A program made the position numbers and the translations under genes. DNA of 64,000 nucleotides, taken from NCBI RefSeq assembly GCF_019720895.1, contig NZ_JAHKSH010000003.1, forward strand, positions 186,001 through 250,000. Reading direction: 5' to 3'. Below are positions 12,701 to 21,112 of this stretch, one piece after another. Every line of letters starts with the position of its first letter. The first letter of the stretch is position 1. The notes beneath the pieces were generated by a model that saw only the letters and a list, made by a program, of their open reading frames with translations, made no database searches and was not told the origin of the DNA. This DNA comes from Microbacterium salitolerans. Lineage in GTDB: Bacteria > Actinomycetota > Actinomycetes > Actinomycetales > Microbacteriaceae.

Positions 12701-14003
12701 GGGGAGCGTCGACCGCGTCGACGACCTGTCGCATGTCCTCGACGATGCCGAGATCGTCGTCGAACCCGAGGCAACGGACGAGGCGCTCACGGTCGCCCGC
12801 GACGGAGCGCGGCTCTCGATCTCAGGATCGCTGGAGCCGGGCGCGGAAGCGACGGTCGACTACACGGTGAAGGTGCGCCCGGCGGCGGATCGCGGAGACA
12901 GTGTTCTCGCGAACTTCCTGATGGAACCGGGCGTCGGCGACCCGCCCACGGAGCCCGAGTGCACTCCCGCCGACGGTGAGAGGCCGGACTGCACTACGCA
13001 CGCGGTCGGCGAGATCCTCCCGTCGAAGACGGTGGACCCGGAGTCCGGGACGACGGTCGCTGCGGGCGACGAGCTGACCTACACGCTGGCGTTCGAGAAC
13101 ATCGGACAGGCGCCGATGGCCGTCGACGTCGTCGACCACCTCGGCGGCGTCCTCGACGACGCAGCGCTCGTGGGCGAGATCGCGGCCGACGACGGCCTCG
13201 AGGTCACCGGCCCCGAGGACGGAGCGCTCACGATCACCGGCGCGGTGGAACCGGGGCAGATCGCGACGGTGACGTACCGCGTGCTCGTCGCCGAGTCCGC
13301 CGCGCAGGGAGACCTCCTTCTCGAGAACTTCCTGCGGGCACCGGGGGAGGAGCCTCCCGCGTCCTGCGAGATGGGCGACCCGCTGTGCACCGAGAACCCG
13401 ATCGAGGAGCCGACGCCGGAGCCGACTCCGGATCCTGAGCCGACGCCGGAGCCGACTCCGGACCCTGAGCCGACGCCGGACCCTGAGCCGACGCCGGAGC
13501 CGGAGCCGACCCCGGAGCTGACGCCGGATCCTGAGCCGACGCCCGATCCGACACCGGGTCCGGATCCCACACCGGATCCTGAGCTGACGCCGGATCCCGA
13601 GCCGACGCCGGATCCGACGCCGGATCCGGAGCCGACGCCGGAACTGACGCCGGATCCTGAGCCCACGCCGGGTCCGTCCCCGGATCCTGAGCAGACGCCG
13701 GGTCCGTCCCCGGATCCTGAGCAGACGCCGGATCCGACACCGGACCCGGATCCGACGCCGGATCCCGAGCCCGAGCCGACGGAGCCGCCGAGCGCCCCGT
13801 CGCCGGACCCCTCAGATCCGTCCGAGCCCTCCGACCCGTCCGACCCGGCCGCGCCGCCGGCTCCCGGGGAGGACCTCCCCGCAACGGGCGGCGAGATCAG
13901 CGGCGTCGCCATCGGAGCCGCGCTGCTGGCGCTGCTGACGGGGGCCGCGCTGCTCCTGACGCGCCGCTTCCGAGACCAGCGAACGGAGAGCACGTCGTCC
14001 TGA
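9741..14003 (+). CDS. LPxTG-anchored surface protein with GEVED and DUF11-like repeats and a proline-rich stalk
   Basis: 1420 aa. ATG 9741 is preceded by GGGGGA at 9727-9732; an ATG at 9726 would overlap that site and is less likely. A signal peptide (basic RKRTKR, hydrophobic core, SPAHAAAA) ends near residue 38. The N-terminal 500 residues resemble adhesin or beta-propeller-like ectodomains (NGVGYNALDGLIYGFDTES). A GEVED-like segment is at about 535-665, followed by four DUF11-like repeats of about 130-150 residues starting near 670, 802, 952 and 1090. A Pro/Thr/Asp/Glu stalk covers about 1219-1368. The sorting signal LPATG (about 1378), a membrane helix and RRFRDQR end the protein. A sortase should attach it to peptidoglycan; none is in the window. 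Confidence 0.93.
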   Translation: MTSGPVRSRKRTKRSVALLATLSLVAGMGAVATNLVSASPAHAAAAYEPALPAACGEGTQARWTTKNLWVHESDITNSTGAVGNLTNNLYKSTSIFQYSSPLPGQKVDVLASIGAPVAVADRTLANMSEYAAQTQSAVDPGTADRAAQSDIFHSITRVDGTPGETETLSISSAGYQDFNWFWFESAGGAVQGSSGGWKDTWNVRHGEQFSVTVTYPEDGTLYFHNVGADPTRDGRLMNLANYECPTETEEPDVPVNPGPAWVCTANGILFQHSEVAEVDLASGETREILDLRPHMVNGVGYNALDGLIYGFDTESEQAVSVARDGTVMPLGTEGLSEHIVVGDVDDEGVLWLVEDTLTANPSTWYAIDVDPSSGTYGELIDSGGAALPAGLKTGGFDWGYIPGTDSLWSVGQTGAGSDARLLEFPRGGSAYIDHGPILDVGGNTFGAVYVDGDGRLYASENGTGEIWRIDVAAKTATHFADGPAASANDGARCASAMLPLDFGDDPDSYDTMLAEDGPRHAVVGFDPDARTAPLMIGDTVDGEADGAPTGAADGDGADEDGLGATELDPAAPVAEVAVTNDTDQPATLAGWIDLDADGSFEEAERVTQTVPAGSGMTETELDFPEATSTDPTYARFRLFPGEVAAPTPGSMPVEGGEVEDYAVTFSTSPDLVVEKTSLPPDGSTVRAGEEITYVLTFANRGTAAATVDGWTDHLDGVLDDAEVTVAPTSARDLTVTDIEDGAFSVSGSVAAGDSVDITYTVRVLPDGERGDHAITNVVTSPNTAPPAECADGDPRCTEHVVPELTEWKAVEAEADPVSAGTDLVYTLFFENSGAAAARVDHLDQLVHVLDDADVTSEPVSEDGLEVSRDGDVISVRGEVPAGEISEVTYRATIRDDGQRGDGIAANFLVPNVPQGPPEPPEQPVCEPPAPAAAIGSLSAGREQLDCTVTRISDVTAEKTSDPESGSAVASGEEITYTLTFRNTGAAAGSVDRVDDLSHVLDDAEIVVEPEATDEALTVARDGARLSISGSLEPGAEATVDYTVKVRPAADRGDSVLANFLMEPGVGDPPTEPECTPADGERPDCTTHAVGEILPSKTVDPESGTTVAAGDELTYTLAFENIGQAPMAVDVVDHLGGVLDDAALVGEIAADDGLEVTGPEDGALTITGAVEPGQIATVTYRVLVAESAAQGDLLLENFLRAPGEEPPASCEMGDPLCTENPIEEPTPEPTPDPEPTPEPTPDPEPTPDPEPTPEPEPTPELTPDPEPTPDPTPGPDPTPDPELTPDPEPTPDPTPDPEPTPELTPDPEPTPGPSPDPEQTPGPSPDPEQTPDPTPDPDPTPDPEPEPTEPPSAPSPDPSDPSEPSDPSDPAAPPAPGEDLPATGGEISGVAIGAALLALLTGAALLLTRRFRDQRTESTSS
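13402..13790 (+). repeat. Tandem PTPDPEPT-coding repeats
   Basis: Degenerate units of about 12-18 nt encode PTP(D/E)PEPT-type octads that form the wall-spanning stalk. Two adjacent exact 30-nt copies lie at 13668-13697 and 13698-13727 (both GTCCGTCCCCGGATCCTGAG-containing). Such tracts change length by slipped pairing, so strain variation is expected. Confidence 0.9.
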
Positions 14004-14028
14004 GGATGACGCCCGTCTCGCAGAGAGC

Positions 14029-14132
14029 CTGCCGATGACCGAGTGCATCGGCAGACGGGGCGGATGAGAACCCCATTTCTCATCCGCCCCAGGCCGCGAG
14101 GGTCCCGCGCACTGCGCGCAGGGCCCTCGCGG
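14029..14132 (+). terminator. Three consecutive hairpins after the surface-protein gene
   Basis: Hairpin 1 pairs 14029-14037 with 14046-14054 (9 bp). Hairpin 2 pairs GGGGCGGATGAGAA (14057-14070) with 14077-14090 (14 bp, 6-nt loop). Hairpin 3 pairs CCGCGAGGG (14094-14102) with 14124-14132. The second is the strongest terminator candidate. The rest of the 222-nt spacer holds only the promoter of the next gene. Confidence 0.75.
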
Positions 14133-14213
14133 TCGTGTGCGGGAAACCGGGATGTCGGTTATCGAATCGGTGACGGACCCATTCCCGACCGCTCGGATGT
14201 CGGACGTTCCCCC

Positions 14214-14219
14214 TAGCGT
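14214..14219 (+). promoter_or_regulatory. Leaderless -10 element of the ABC exporter operon
   Basis: TAGCGT is followed by 6 nt and ATG 14226, so transcription probably starts at the start codon. No Shine-Dalgarno is present. Confidence 0.5.
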
Positions 14220-14225
14220 CTCCTC

Positions 14226-15176
14226 ATGAGCATTTCGCCGCCCGCTCCGCCCGCGCACGACGGCATCTCCGTGCGCGGCGTCGCCCGCTCGTTCGGTGTC
14301 GTGCACGCCGTGCGCGACGTCACGTTCGAAGCCCCTCCGGGGCGCATCACGGGGCTCGTCGGCCCGAACGGGGCCGGCAAGACGACACTGTTCCTCATGC
14401 TCGCCTCGCTCCTCGCGCCCGACGCCGGTGAGATCCGGGTGGGTGGGGCGAACCCGGTCGACGACCCGTCGGCGGCGCGGGAGCGCCTGGGGTGGATGCC
14501 TGACGCGCTGGGCGCGTGGGAGAGCCTCACAGCGCGTGAGACGCTCGTCGTCGCGGGCCGCCTCTACGGCAGGTCGAAGGCCGAGGCCGGCGAGCGGGCC
14601 GAGCACCTCATCGCCGAGGTGGGGCTCGCCGAGCTCGCGACGGCGCCGGCGCGCGTCCTGTCGCGCGGGCAGAAGCAGCTCCTCGGCCTCGCGCGCGCCC
14701 TCGTCCACGAGCCGCGCGTGCTCCTGCTCGACGAGCCCGCGTCGGGTCTCGACCCGTCGGCGCGCATCGCGCTGCGGCACCACCTCCGCCGGATCGCCGA
14801 CGACGGCGCCGCGATCCTCGTCTCGAGCCACGTCCTCGCCGAGCTCGAAGAGATGGTCGACGACGCGGTCTTCATGTCGCAGGGGGCCACGGTCGCCGGC
14901 ACCTCGGGCGACGGCGCCGCGCGCCAGCGCGAGTGGCGCATCCGCGTGGCGGGCGCACCGGATCCCTGGGCGGTGCGCGATGCGGTGGCGGGCGCCCTCG
15001 AGGGTCGCGACGTGCGCGTCGAGCGGCGCGACCTCGTCGCGGCGTTCGCTGACGACGCCGACGCCGCCCGTGCCCTGCAGGCGCTCGTCGCCGCAGGCGT
15101 TCCGGTCGCGGCATTCGCTCCCGCCTCGGGCGACCTCGAGCGGGCCTTCCTCGACATGAAGGAGGGCACGGAATGA
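14226..15176 (+). CDS. ABC exporter ATP-binding protein
   Basis: 316 aa. The nucleotide-binding domain shows Walker A GPNGAGKTTL (about residues 46-55), ABC signature LSRGQKQLLGLARAL, Walker B VLLLDEPASGLDPSARI and the H-loop ILVSSHVLAELEE. The last 90 residues are an accessory domain found in CcmA/NatA-like exporter ATPases. It overlaps the downstream permease by 4 nt (ATGA), so the two are translationally coupled and form an ABC-2-type exporter. The substrate cannot be read from sequence. Confidence 0.92.
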   Translation: MSISPPAPPAHDGISVRGVARSFGVVHAVRDVTFEAPPGRITGLVGPNGAGKTTLFLMLASLLAPDAGEIRVGGANPVDDPSAARERLGWMPDALGAWESLTARETLVVAGRLYGRSKAEAGERAEHLIAEVGLAELATAPARVLSRGQKQLLGLARALVHEPRVLLLDEPASGLDPSARIALRHHLRRIADDGAAILVSSHVLAELEEMVDDAVFMSQGATVAGTSGDGAARQREWRIRVAGAPDPWAVRDAVAGALEGRDVRVERRDLVAAFADDADAARALQALVAAGVPVAAFAPASGDLERAFLDMKEGTE

Positions 15177-16369
15177 ACCTCTCCCGCCTCGGCGTCCTCA
15201 TAGGACTCGACCTGCGGCAGCGCGTGCGCCGCCCCGGCTTCTACGTGCTCGCCGGCATCTTCTTCGTCATCGTGTGCGCCATCACGTGGCTCGGATCGCT
15301 GATCTTCGCCTCGATGCGGGGTGCGGGCCTCGGCATGTTCTCGATCGCGATCTACGGCGTGCTCCTCATGGTCGTGCTCGTGACGCCGACCTTCACGGGA
15401 AACGCGATCAACGGCGAACGCGATCAGGCGACGCTCGCGCCCGTGCAGGTCACCCTGTCGACCACCGCCGAGATCCTCGTCGCCAAGCTCCTCGCGGGGT
15501 GGATCACAGGCCTCGCCTACCTGGCGGTCGCTCTTCCGGCGCTCATCTACGCGGCGGTGCAGGGCTCGCTTGCTCCGCCCACGTCCCTGTTCGGCTCGTT
15601 CGCCGACGTCGCGCTCGCCTCCGAGCCCGAGTCGTCGCCCGTCGCGCTCACGCTGCTCGTCTCGGTCCTCGTTCTCGCCGTCGAGATCGGCATCATCGCG
15701 GCGATCGGCGTGGGGCTGAGCGCGGTCATCGCCCGGCCGCTCTTCTCGGTCGCCGCGACGTATCTCCTCGTCATGCTCCTCACGGTGGGCACCCTCATCG
15801 CGTTCGGCCTCAGCACGCTCGCCACGCGTGTCGACACGTCGCTCCTGACCGAGGAGCCCGAGACGTACTCGGCCGAGTGGATCGACGACGAGCCGCAGCC
15901 GATCCGCGCGTGCGACGAGGGCGAGACGCCACCCACCGGCGACTACTGCGTCGTCGACCGCGACGACCTGTCGCCGACGTGCGTCGAGATCCGCGGCTGG
16001 AGCGAGGGATTCCGCACCGATCGCGTGTGGTGGGTCCTCGCGGCCAACCCGTTCGTCATCGTCGCCGACGCGACGCCGACGGTGTACGACTCGTACGGAT
16101 CGCCCGTCGACGCGTTCGGCGGCATCAAGTCGGCCGTGCGCTCGGCCCAGATCGCGCCCGAGACGGAGCAGGACGCCTGGGACAGCCCGTGCGGCGGGCG
16201 CGTCGTGGGCGATCCGCCGACGGCCGCCGAGGTCGAGCAGAGCACTGTGCCGAGCTGGTTCGCGGGCCTCGCGCTGCAGATCGTCCTCGCCGTCGGCCTC
16301 ATGCTGTGGGGCGCGGCGCGCACCCGCACCCCGTCGCGCCGCACGCCCCCGGGCAGCCGCATCGCGTAG
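15173..16369 (+). CDS. ABC-2-type transporter permease
   Basis: 398 aa. About six hydrophobic segments are visible: near residues 22-45, 55-75, 100-125, 155-180, 188-210 and one at 365-385. A soluble, Cys- and Asp-containing loop of about 150 residues sits before the last helix (RACDEGETPPTGDYCVVDRD). Start ATG 15173 overlaps the stop of the ATPase gene. It forms the membrane half of the exporter encoded with 14226-15176. The large extracytoplasmic loop with several cysteines is less usual for ABC-2 permeases. Confidence 0.88.
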   Translation: MNLSRLGVLIGLDLRQRVRRPGFYVLAGIFFVIVCAITWLGSLIFASMRGAGLGMFSIAIYGVLLMVVLVTPTFTGNAINGERDQATLAPVQVTLSTTAEILVAKLLAGWITGLAYLAVALPALIYAAVQGSLAPPTSLFGSFADVALASEPESSPVALTLLVSVLVLAVEIGIIAAIGVGLSAVIARPLFSVAATYLLVMLLTVGTLIAFGLSTLATRVDTSLLTEEPETYSAEWIDDEPQPIRACDEGETPPTGDYCVVDRDDLSPTCVEIRGWSEGFRTDRVWWVLAANPFVIVADATPTVYDSYGSPVDAFGGIKSAVRSAQIAPETEQDAWDSPCGGRVVGDPPTAAEVEQSTVPSWFAGLALQIVLAVGLMLWGAARTRTPSRRTPPGSRIA

Positions 16370-16410
16370 CGCGGCGAGGCGCCGCTCGCGGCGATGACCA
16401 CGGGCCTCGA

Positions 16411-16416
16411 TAGGAT
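16411..16416 (+). promoter_or_regulatory. Probable -10 of purA
   Basis: TAGGAT lies about 38 nt before ATG 16454, with an AAGGGGA Shine-Dalgarno in between, so purA is one of the few genes here with a conventional leader. No clear -35 is visible. Confidence 0.45.
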
Positions 16417-16453
16417 GAGGTGTACACCACCCGAACATTCAAGGGGATGACCC

Positions 16454-17740
16454 ATGCCGGGAATCGTGATCGTCGGCGTCCAGTGGGGCGACGAGGGCAA
16501 GGGCAAGGCGACGGATCTGCTCGGTGAGCGCACCGAGTGGGTCGTCAAGTTCAACGGCGGCAACAACGCCGGTCACACGGTCGTGATCGGCGACGAGAAG
16601 TACGCGCTGCATCTGCTGCCATCCGGGATCCTGTCGTCGGGCGTGACGCCCGTCATCGGCAACGGCGTGGTCGTCGACCTCGGCGTGCTGTTCGAGGAGC
16701 TCGAGGGCCTCGAGGCGCGCGGCATCGACACGTCGAAGCTCAAGCTCAGCTCGAACGCGCACATCATCACGCACTACCACCGCACGCTCGACAAGGTGCA
16801 GGAGCGCTTCCTGGGCAAGCGCCAGATCGGCACGACCGGCCGCGGCATCGGCCCGGCCTACGCCGACAAGATCAACCGCGTCGGCATCCGCGTGCAGGAC
16901 CTCTTCGACGAGTCGATCCTGCGGCAGAAGGTCGAGGGCGCCCTCGACCAGAAGAACCACCTGCTCGTGAAGGTGTTCAACCGCCGCGATATCACGGTCG
17001 ACGAGATCGTCGAGGACCTGCTGTCGTACGCCGAGCGCGTGCGTCCGATGGTCTGCGACACGGGGCTGCTCCTCAACGAGGCGCTCGATCGCGGCGAGGT
17101 CGTCGTCTTCGAGGGGGGCCAGGCGACGATGCTCGACGTCGACCACGGCACCTACCCGTTCGTGACGTCGTCGTCGGCGACGGCGGGCGGTGCGGCCACC
17201 GGATCCGGTGTCGGGCCGAACCGCCTCGACCGCATCGTCGGCATCGTCAAGGCGTACACGACGCGCGTCGGCGCGGGCCCGTTCCCGACGGAACTCTTCG
17301 ACGAGGACGGCGAATGGCTGGCCCAGCGGGGCCACGAGTTCGGCACCACCACCGGGCGACCGCGCCGCGTCGGCTGGTACGACGCCCCGATGACGCGCTA
17401 CGCGACCCGCATCAACGGCATCACCGACCTCGTGCTCACGAAGCTCGACGTCCTGACGGGCCGCGAGACGATCCCCGTGTGCGTCGCCTACGAGGTGAAC
17501 GGCGAGCGCTTCGACGAGGTGCCGGTCAATCAGACCGACTTCCACCACGCGAGGCCCGTGCTCGAGGACTTCCCCGGCTGGGCCGAGGACATCACGGGAG
17601 CCCGCACGTTCGACGACCTGCCGAAGAACGCGCAGGACTACGTGCTCGCCCTCGAGAAGATGAGCGGCACGCGCATCTCGGTCATCGGCGTCGGCCCCGG
17701 CCGCGACGAGGTCATCGTGCGCCACGACCTCATCGACTGA
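16454..17740 (+). CDS. purA: Adenylosuccinate synthetase
   Basis: 428 aa, the normal family length. It joins IMP and aspartate using GTP, the first committed step to AMP. The N-terminal P-loop-like [17 protein letters not shown] (residues 6-22), [10 protein letters not shown] (about 36-45), [16 protein letters not shown] and the C-terminal [14 protein letters not shown] are all diagnostic. The start is set by AAGGGGA upstream and by the motif position at the N-terminus. A DDN-family gene follows after 31 nt and may be co-transcribed. Confidence 0.98.
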   Translation: MPGIVIVGVQWGDEGKGKATDLLGERTEWVVKFNGGNNAGHTVVIGDEKYALHLLPSGILSSGVTPVIGNGVVVDLGVLFEELEGLEARGIDTSKLKLSSNAHIITHYHRTLDKVQERFLGKRQIGTTGRGIGPAYADKINRVGIRVQDLFDESILRQKVEGALDQKNHLLVKVFNRRDITVDEIVEDLLSYAERVRPMVCDTGLLLNEALDRGEVVVFEGGQATMLDVDHGTYPFVTSSSATAGGAATGSGVGPNRLDRIVGIVKAYTTRVGAGPFPTELFDEDGEWLAQRGHEFGTTTGRPRRVGWYDAPMTRYATRINGITDLVLTKLDVLTGRETIPVCVAYEVNGERFDEVPVNQTDFHHARPVLEDFPGWAEDITGARTFDDLPKNAQDYVLALEKMSGTRISVIGVGPGRDEVIVRHDLID

Positions 17741-17771
17741 CGCCGCGCGAACAGCCGCACGGGAGGCGCAC

Positions 17772-18218
17772 ATGCTCGAACGTCTGATCGCACGGCTCCT
17801 CGGTACGCCCTGGCTGATGCGCCTGCCGATCCCGATGTTCCGCGCGGGGCTCGGATGGATGCTCGGGCCGCGGCTCGTGATGATCGAGCATCTCGGTCGG
17901 ACGTCCGGCGAGCCCCGGTTCGTCGTCGTCGAGGTCGTCGAGCGCGAGGTGCGCGCCCTCCGCGTCGCGTCCGGCTTCGGCACGCGCGCGCAGTGGTACC
18001 GCAACCTGCGCGCGAACGGCGTCGCCTTCCTCAGCACAGGGCGCGTGCGGCGCGAGCGGGTCGGTGTGCGCCTCCTCGACGAGGGGGCCTCGCGCGCGGT
18101 CCTCGGCCGCTACGCGAGCGCCCATCCCGACGCGTGGCGCCGGCTGAAGGGCGCGATGGACGTCGCGCAGCACGGCGACGCGCGGATCCCGATCGTCGAG
18201 TTCACGCCGGTCGACTGA
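17772..18218 (+). CDS. Deazaflavin (F420)-dependent nitroreductase-family protein (DDN type)
   Basis: 148 aa. It has the split-barrel DDN signature: LVMIEHLGRTSGEPRFVVVE at about residues 36-55, then VASGFGTRAQWYRNLRAN and a C-terminal RIPIVEFTPV. DDN relatives bind F420 and reduce quinones or nitroimidazoles. Whether this one uses F420, FMN or haem is not decided by the sequence. A GGGAGG Shine-Dalgarno lies just before the start. It follows purA by 31 nt and is followed by a terminator. Confidence 0.85.
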   Translation: MLERLIARLLGTPWLMRLPIPMFRAGLGWMLGPRLVMIEHLGRTSGEPRFVVVEVVEREVRALRVASGFGTRAQWYRNLRANGVAFLSTGRVRRERVGVRLLDEGASRAVLGRYASAHPDAWRRLKGAMDVAQHGDARIPIVEFTPVD

Positions 18219-18222
18219 GGCG

Positions 18223-18258
18223 CGGGCCCGGGTCGCGTCATCCGCGGCCCCGGGCCCG
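18223..18258. terminator. Bidirectional terminator
   Basis: CGGGCCCGGG (18223-18232) pairs with CCCGGGCCCG (18249-18258), with an inner CGCG/CGCG stem. It sits between the converging DDN-family gene and ABC permease gene. Confidence 0.75.
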
Positions 18259-18268
18259 ATCTCTGTCG

Positions 18269-19045
18269 TCAGTTCACGTCGCGGCGGGCCGTGCGCCAGA
18301 ACCCGATCGCGAGCGGCACGACGCACCACACCGCAGACGCGGTGGCGAGCTGCGCCCATTCCTCGCCGGACGGAGCCCCGCCGACCAGCGTCGTCATCGC
18401 GCCGACGATGTCGATCCAGGGGATCAGATCGGCGAGCCACGGAACGAGGGCGATCGCGCCGAAGACGGTCGGCAGCACGACGAACGTCACGATGGCGAGC
18501 GGCGTGTTCAGGAGCGTCAGACCGAGACCGACGCCCATCGCGACGTAGATCACCATGCTCGCGAGGGATCCGACGAGGTAGTCGGGCTCGAGCGCCCACG
18601 AGCCGTCGCCGTCGAGGGCGGACGCGGCGATGAGGTTCGCGGCGGCCGACGCGGCGAACGTCGTGACGACCATGACGACGCCGACGAGCAGCGACGCGGT
18701 GAGCTTCGCGAGGTTCACGAGCGATCGCCGGGGCTCCAGGACGAAGGTCTGCAGGCCCGTCCGCTGCGTCCCCTCGCTCGTCGCGGCGAGGACGCCGATG
18801 ATGGGCAGCAGCATCGACCAGCCGGCCGAGGCGAAGTCGGTGAGCGAGCGCCACGTGAGCTCCGATGCCGGGAGCACCCACATCGCGAGGGCGGCGGCGC
18901 CGAGCGTGATCAGGGCGATCGCGATCAGCAGCCAGAGGCTCGCGCGGGTGTCGAGCTGCTTGCGGATCTCGACGCGCACGAGGCGCAGGAACGGCGTGCG
19001 GACGCCGACGAGGACAGGCGCGGGCGCTGTTGCGAGAGAGGTCAT
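18269..19045 (-). CDS. ABC-2-type transporter permease
   Basis: 258 aa with about six hydrophobic helices (ASLWLLIAIALITLGAAALA, WSMLLPIIGVLAATSEG, SLLVGVVMVVTTFAASAAA, DYLVGSLASMVIYVAMGVGL, LAIVTFVVLPTVFGAIALV, SAVWCVVPLAIGFW). The LEPRRSLVNLAKL motif after helix 2 is typical of the NosY/BceB-like ABC-2 permease family. It overlaps the ATPase gene by 4 nt (start ATG 19045). It may respond to the two-component system encoded divergently upstream (inference). Confidence 0.88.
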   Translation of the reverse strand: MTSLATAPAPVLVGVRTPFLRLVRVEIRKQLDTRASLWLLIAIALITLGAAALAMWVLPASELTWRSLTDFASAGWSMLLPIIGVLAATSEGTQRTGLQTFVLEPRRSLVNLAKLTASLLVGVVMVVTTFAASAAANLIAASALDGDGSWALEPDYLVGSLASMVIYVAMGVGLGLTLLNTPLAIVTFVVLPTVFGAIALVPWLADLIPWIDIVGAMTTLVGGAPSGEEWAQLATASAVWCVVPLAIGFWRTARRDVN

Positions 19046-19761
19046 GCGCCGACCTCCTCACGCGAGACGTCTGCCGTGGTCGCGAAGAACAGATCCTCGA
19101 GGGATCCCTCGCCGACGAGCTCGTCGCGCGATCCGTGCGCGTGCACGCGCCCGCCGCCCATGATGATGATGTCGTCGGCGACGGCGTCGATCTCCGGCAG
19201 CAGGTGCGAGGACAGCAGCACGGTGCCGCCGCTGTCCGCGAACTCGCGCACGAGCGTGCGCATCCATCGGATCCCGGACGGGTCGAGGCCGTTGACCGGC
19301 TCGTCGAGGATGAGGACGGCGGGATCCGCGAGCAGCGCGTGCGCGATGCCGAGCCGCTGCTGCATGCCCAGCGAGTAGCCGCCCGTGCGGCGGTTCGCCT
19401 CGCGCTGCGACAGGGCGACGCGGTCCAGCGCGCGGTTGACGGCGCCCTCTCCGAGCCCCATCGTCATCGCCGCGAGGGTCAGCGTCTCGCGACCCGTCCG
19501 GCCCTTGTGAGTGGCCGACGCGTCGAGCAGCACGCCGACGTGACGGCCCGGGTTGGGGACGTCCGCAAACGGGGCGCCGAGGATCCGGGCGGTGCCGGAG
19601 TCGGGCCGCGCGAGGCCGACGAGCATGCGCATCGTGGTCGACTTCCCGGCGCCGTTCGGCCCGAGGAAGCCCGTCACGCGGTAGGGCTTCGCGGTGAAGG
19701 AGACGTCGTCGACGGCGGTCGTGGATCCGTATCGCTTGGTGAGTTCTCGTGCTTCGATCAT
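19042..19761 (-). CDS. ABC exporter ATP-binding protein
   Basis: 239 aa from ATG 19761 (MIEARELTKRYGSTTAVDDV). It shows Walker A GPNGAGKSTTM, signature YSLGMQQRLGIAHAL, Walker B VLILDEPVNGLDPSGI and switch VLLSSHLLPEID. The C-terminal RVHAHGSRDELVG is usual for multidrug- or antibiotic-exporter ATPases. The frame is open for 39 codons upstream, but the domain begins at 19761. It lies divergent from a NarL-type kinase/regulator pair, a common arrangement for exporters induced by cell-envelope stress (inference). Confidence 0.93.
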   Translation of the reverse strand: MIEARELTKRYGSTTAVDDVSFTAKPYRVTGFLGPNGAGKSTTMRMLVGLARPDSGTARILGAPFADVPNPGRHVGVLLDASATHKGRTGRETLTLAAMTMGLGEGAVNRALDRVALSQREANRRTGGYSLGMQQRLGIAHALLADPAVLILDEPVNGLDPSGIRWMRTLVREFADSGGTVLLSSHLLPEIDAVADDIIIMGGGRVHAHGSRDELVGEGSLEDLFFATTADVSREEVGA

Positions 19762-19878
19762 GAACCCAGCGTCGCCGCGCGGGGCGTGCGGCCGCATCGC
19801 GCGGACGGCTCGGTCGGATCCGCCTTCCGGGGGACCCGGGCGAGCCCGAAGGCGGAGGTCGCCGGAGCCCGCGCTCAC

Positions 19879-19884
19879 TAGGCT
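19879..19884 (+). promoter_or_regulatory. Leaderless -10 element of the histidine-kinase operon
   Basis: TAGGCT is followed by 7 nt and ATG 19892. This, rather than an upstream start, fits the protein beginning just before the first membrane helix. Confidence 0.55.
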
Positions 19885-19891
19885 CGAGGGG

Positions 19892-21112
19892 ATGACAGCC
19901 GCGGATGCGAGGATCGAGTACGCGACGGGTGCGCGTCTGAGCTGGTGGTCGAGTGGATGGCGATACCTCCTCGTGGCGTCGCTCGGGGCGCTGTCGTACC
20001 TGCTGATCTACGGCGCGTTCGACGGCGAGGCGCCCGGCTCGACGCTGTTCGCCGTCCTCGCTCTCATCGACCCGATCGTGGGTCTCGTCGCGCTCGGCCT
20101 GCTGACTCTGAGGCGGCGGGCCCCGGCGACGATCGCCATCGTCACGGCGGTGCTGTCCTCGGTGTCGACCACGACCGCCGGCGGCCCCGCGATGCTCGCC
20201 GCGGCCTCGAATGCGACGCATCGACGCGCGGTGCCGATCATCGCGAACGGCATCGTGTACGTGGCCGCGCTGTGGACGTATGAGCGGATGATCCCCGTCG
20301 GCACGTTCGCACCGCTGCCGTGGTGGGGGACGCTCGCGACCACGGGGATCGCCTTCCTGATCCCCGTCGCCTTCGGCCTGTACATCGGCGCGCGCCGCGC
20401 GCTCGTGGCGTCGCTGCATGAACGCGCGCTCGAGGCGGAGCGCGAGCGCGAGCTCCAGGTGTCTGCGGCCCAGGCAGGGGAGCGCACGCGCATCGCGCGC
20501 GAGATGCACGACGTGCTCGCGCACCGCATCTCGCTCGTCGCGATGCACGCGGGTGCGCTCGCGTATCGCGAGGATCTCGATCGCGCGGAGACGAGGCGCG
20601 CGGCGACCCTCGTGCAGGACAACGCGCGCCGCGCGCTCACGGAGCTCCGTCAGGTGCTGGGGGTGCTCCGGACCGATACGCCGAACGTCGAGCCGCCGCA
20701 GCCGACGCTCGACGCGATTCCGGCGCTGCTCGACGATGCGCGTGCGGCGGGGGCGATCGTGGATCTGGAGGGCGGCGAGCTGGCGTCCCCGCCGCCTCCG
20801 CTCGTGTCGCGCACCGCCTTCCGCATCGTGCAGGAGGCGCTGACGAATGCGCGGAAGCACGCGCCCGGTGCTGCGATCCGTGTGCGCCTCGAGGGACGAC
20901 CCGGCGGTCTGCTCGCCGTGGAGGTGACGAACGGATCCCCGGTGCCGGCCGTTCGCGGGGCGGACGCACCCGGCGCGGGGTTCGGACTGACGGGCCTCGC
21001 CGAGCGGGTCGAGCTCGCGGGCGGCACACTGGAGCACGGACCGGACGGCAGGGGAGGGTTCGCCGTGCGGGCCTGGCTGCCGTGGGATGCGGAGGAGGAC
21101 GCAGATGACTGA
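19892..21112 (+). CDS. Two-component sensor histidine kinase (NarL-partner type)
   Basis: 406 aa. Residues about 20-175 form the N-terminal membrane sensor with five or so helices and no large external domain. A HisKA_3 dimerisation segment follows with phospho-acceptor His206 in REMHDVLAHRISLVAMHAG, then an HATPase_c domain with N box VQEALTNARKHAPGA and G boxes (GAGFGLTGLAERVELAGG). The response-regulator gene overlaps its end by 8 nt. It probably senses a membrane or cell-wall perturbation and controls the divergent ABC exporter (inference). Confidence 0.93.
   Translation: MTAADARIEYATGARLSWWSSGWRYLLVASLGALSYLLIYGAFDGEAPGSTLFAVLALIDPIVGLVALGLLTLRRRAPATIAIVTAVLSSVSTTTAGGPAMLAAASNATHRRAVPIIANGIVYVAALWTYERMIPVGTFAPLPWWGTLATTGIAFLIPVAFGLYIGARRALVASLHERALEAERERELQVSAAQAGERTRIAREMHDVLAHRISLVAMHAGALAYREDLDRAETRRAATLVQDNARRALTELRQVLGVLRTDTPNVEPPQPTLDAIPALLDDARAAGAIVDLEGGELASPPPPLVSRTAFRIVQEALTNARKHAPGAAIRVRLEGRPGGLLAVEVTNGSPVPAVRGADAPGAGFGLTGLAERVELAGGTLEHGPDGRGGFAVRAWLPWDAEEDADD

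Noticed and set aside
13402-13790. Tandem repeats that might be taken for a CRISPR array
   Set aside because: They are in frame, encode PTPDPEPT-type octads and have no unique spacers of constant length.
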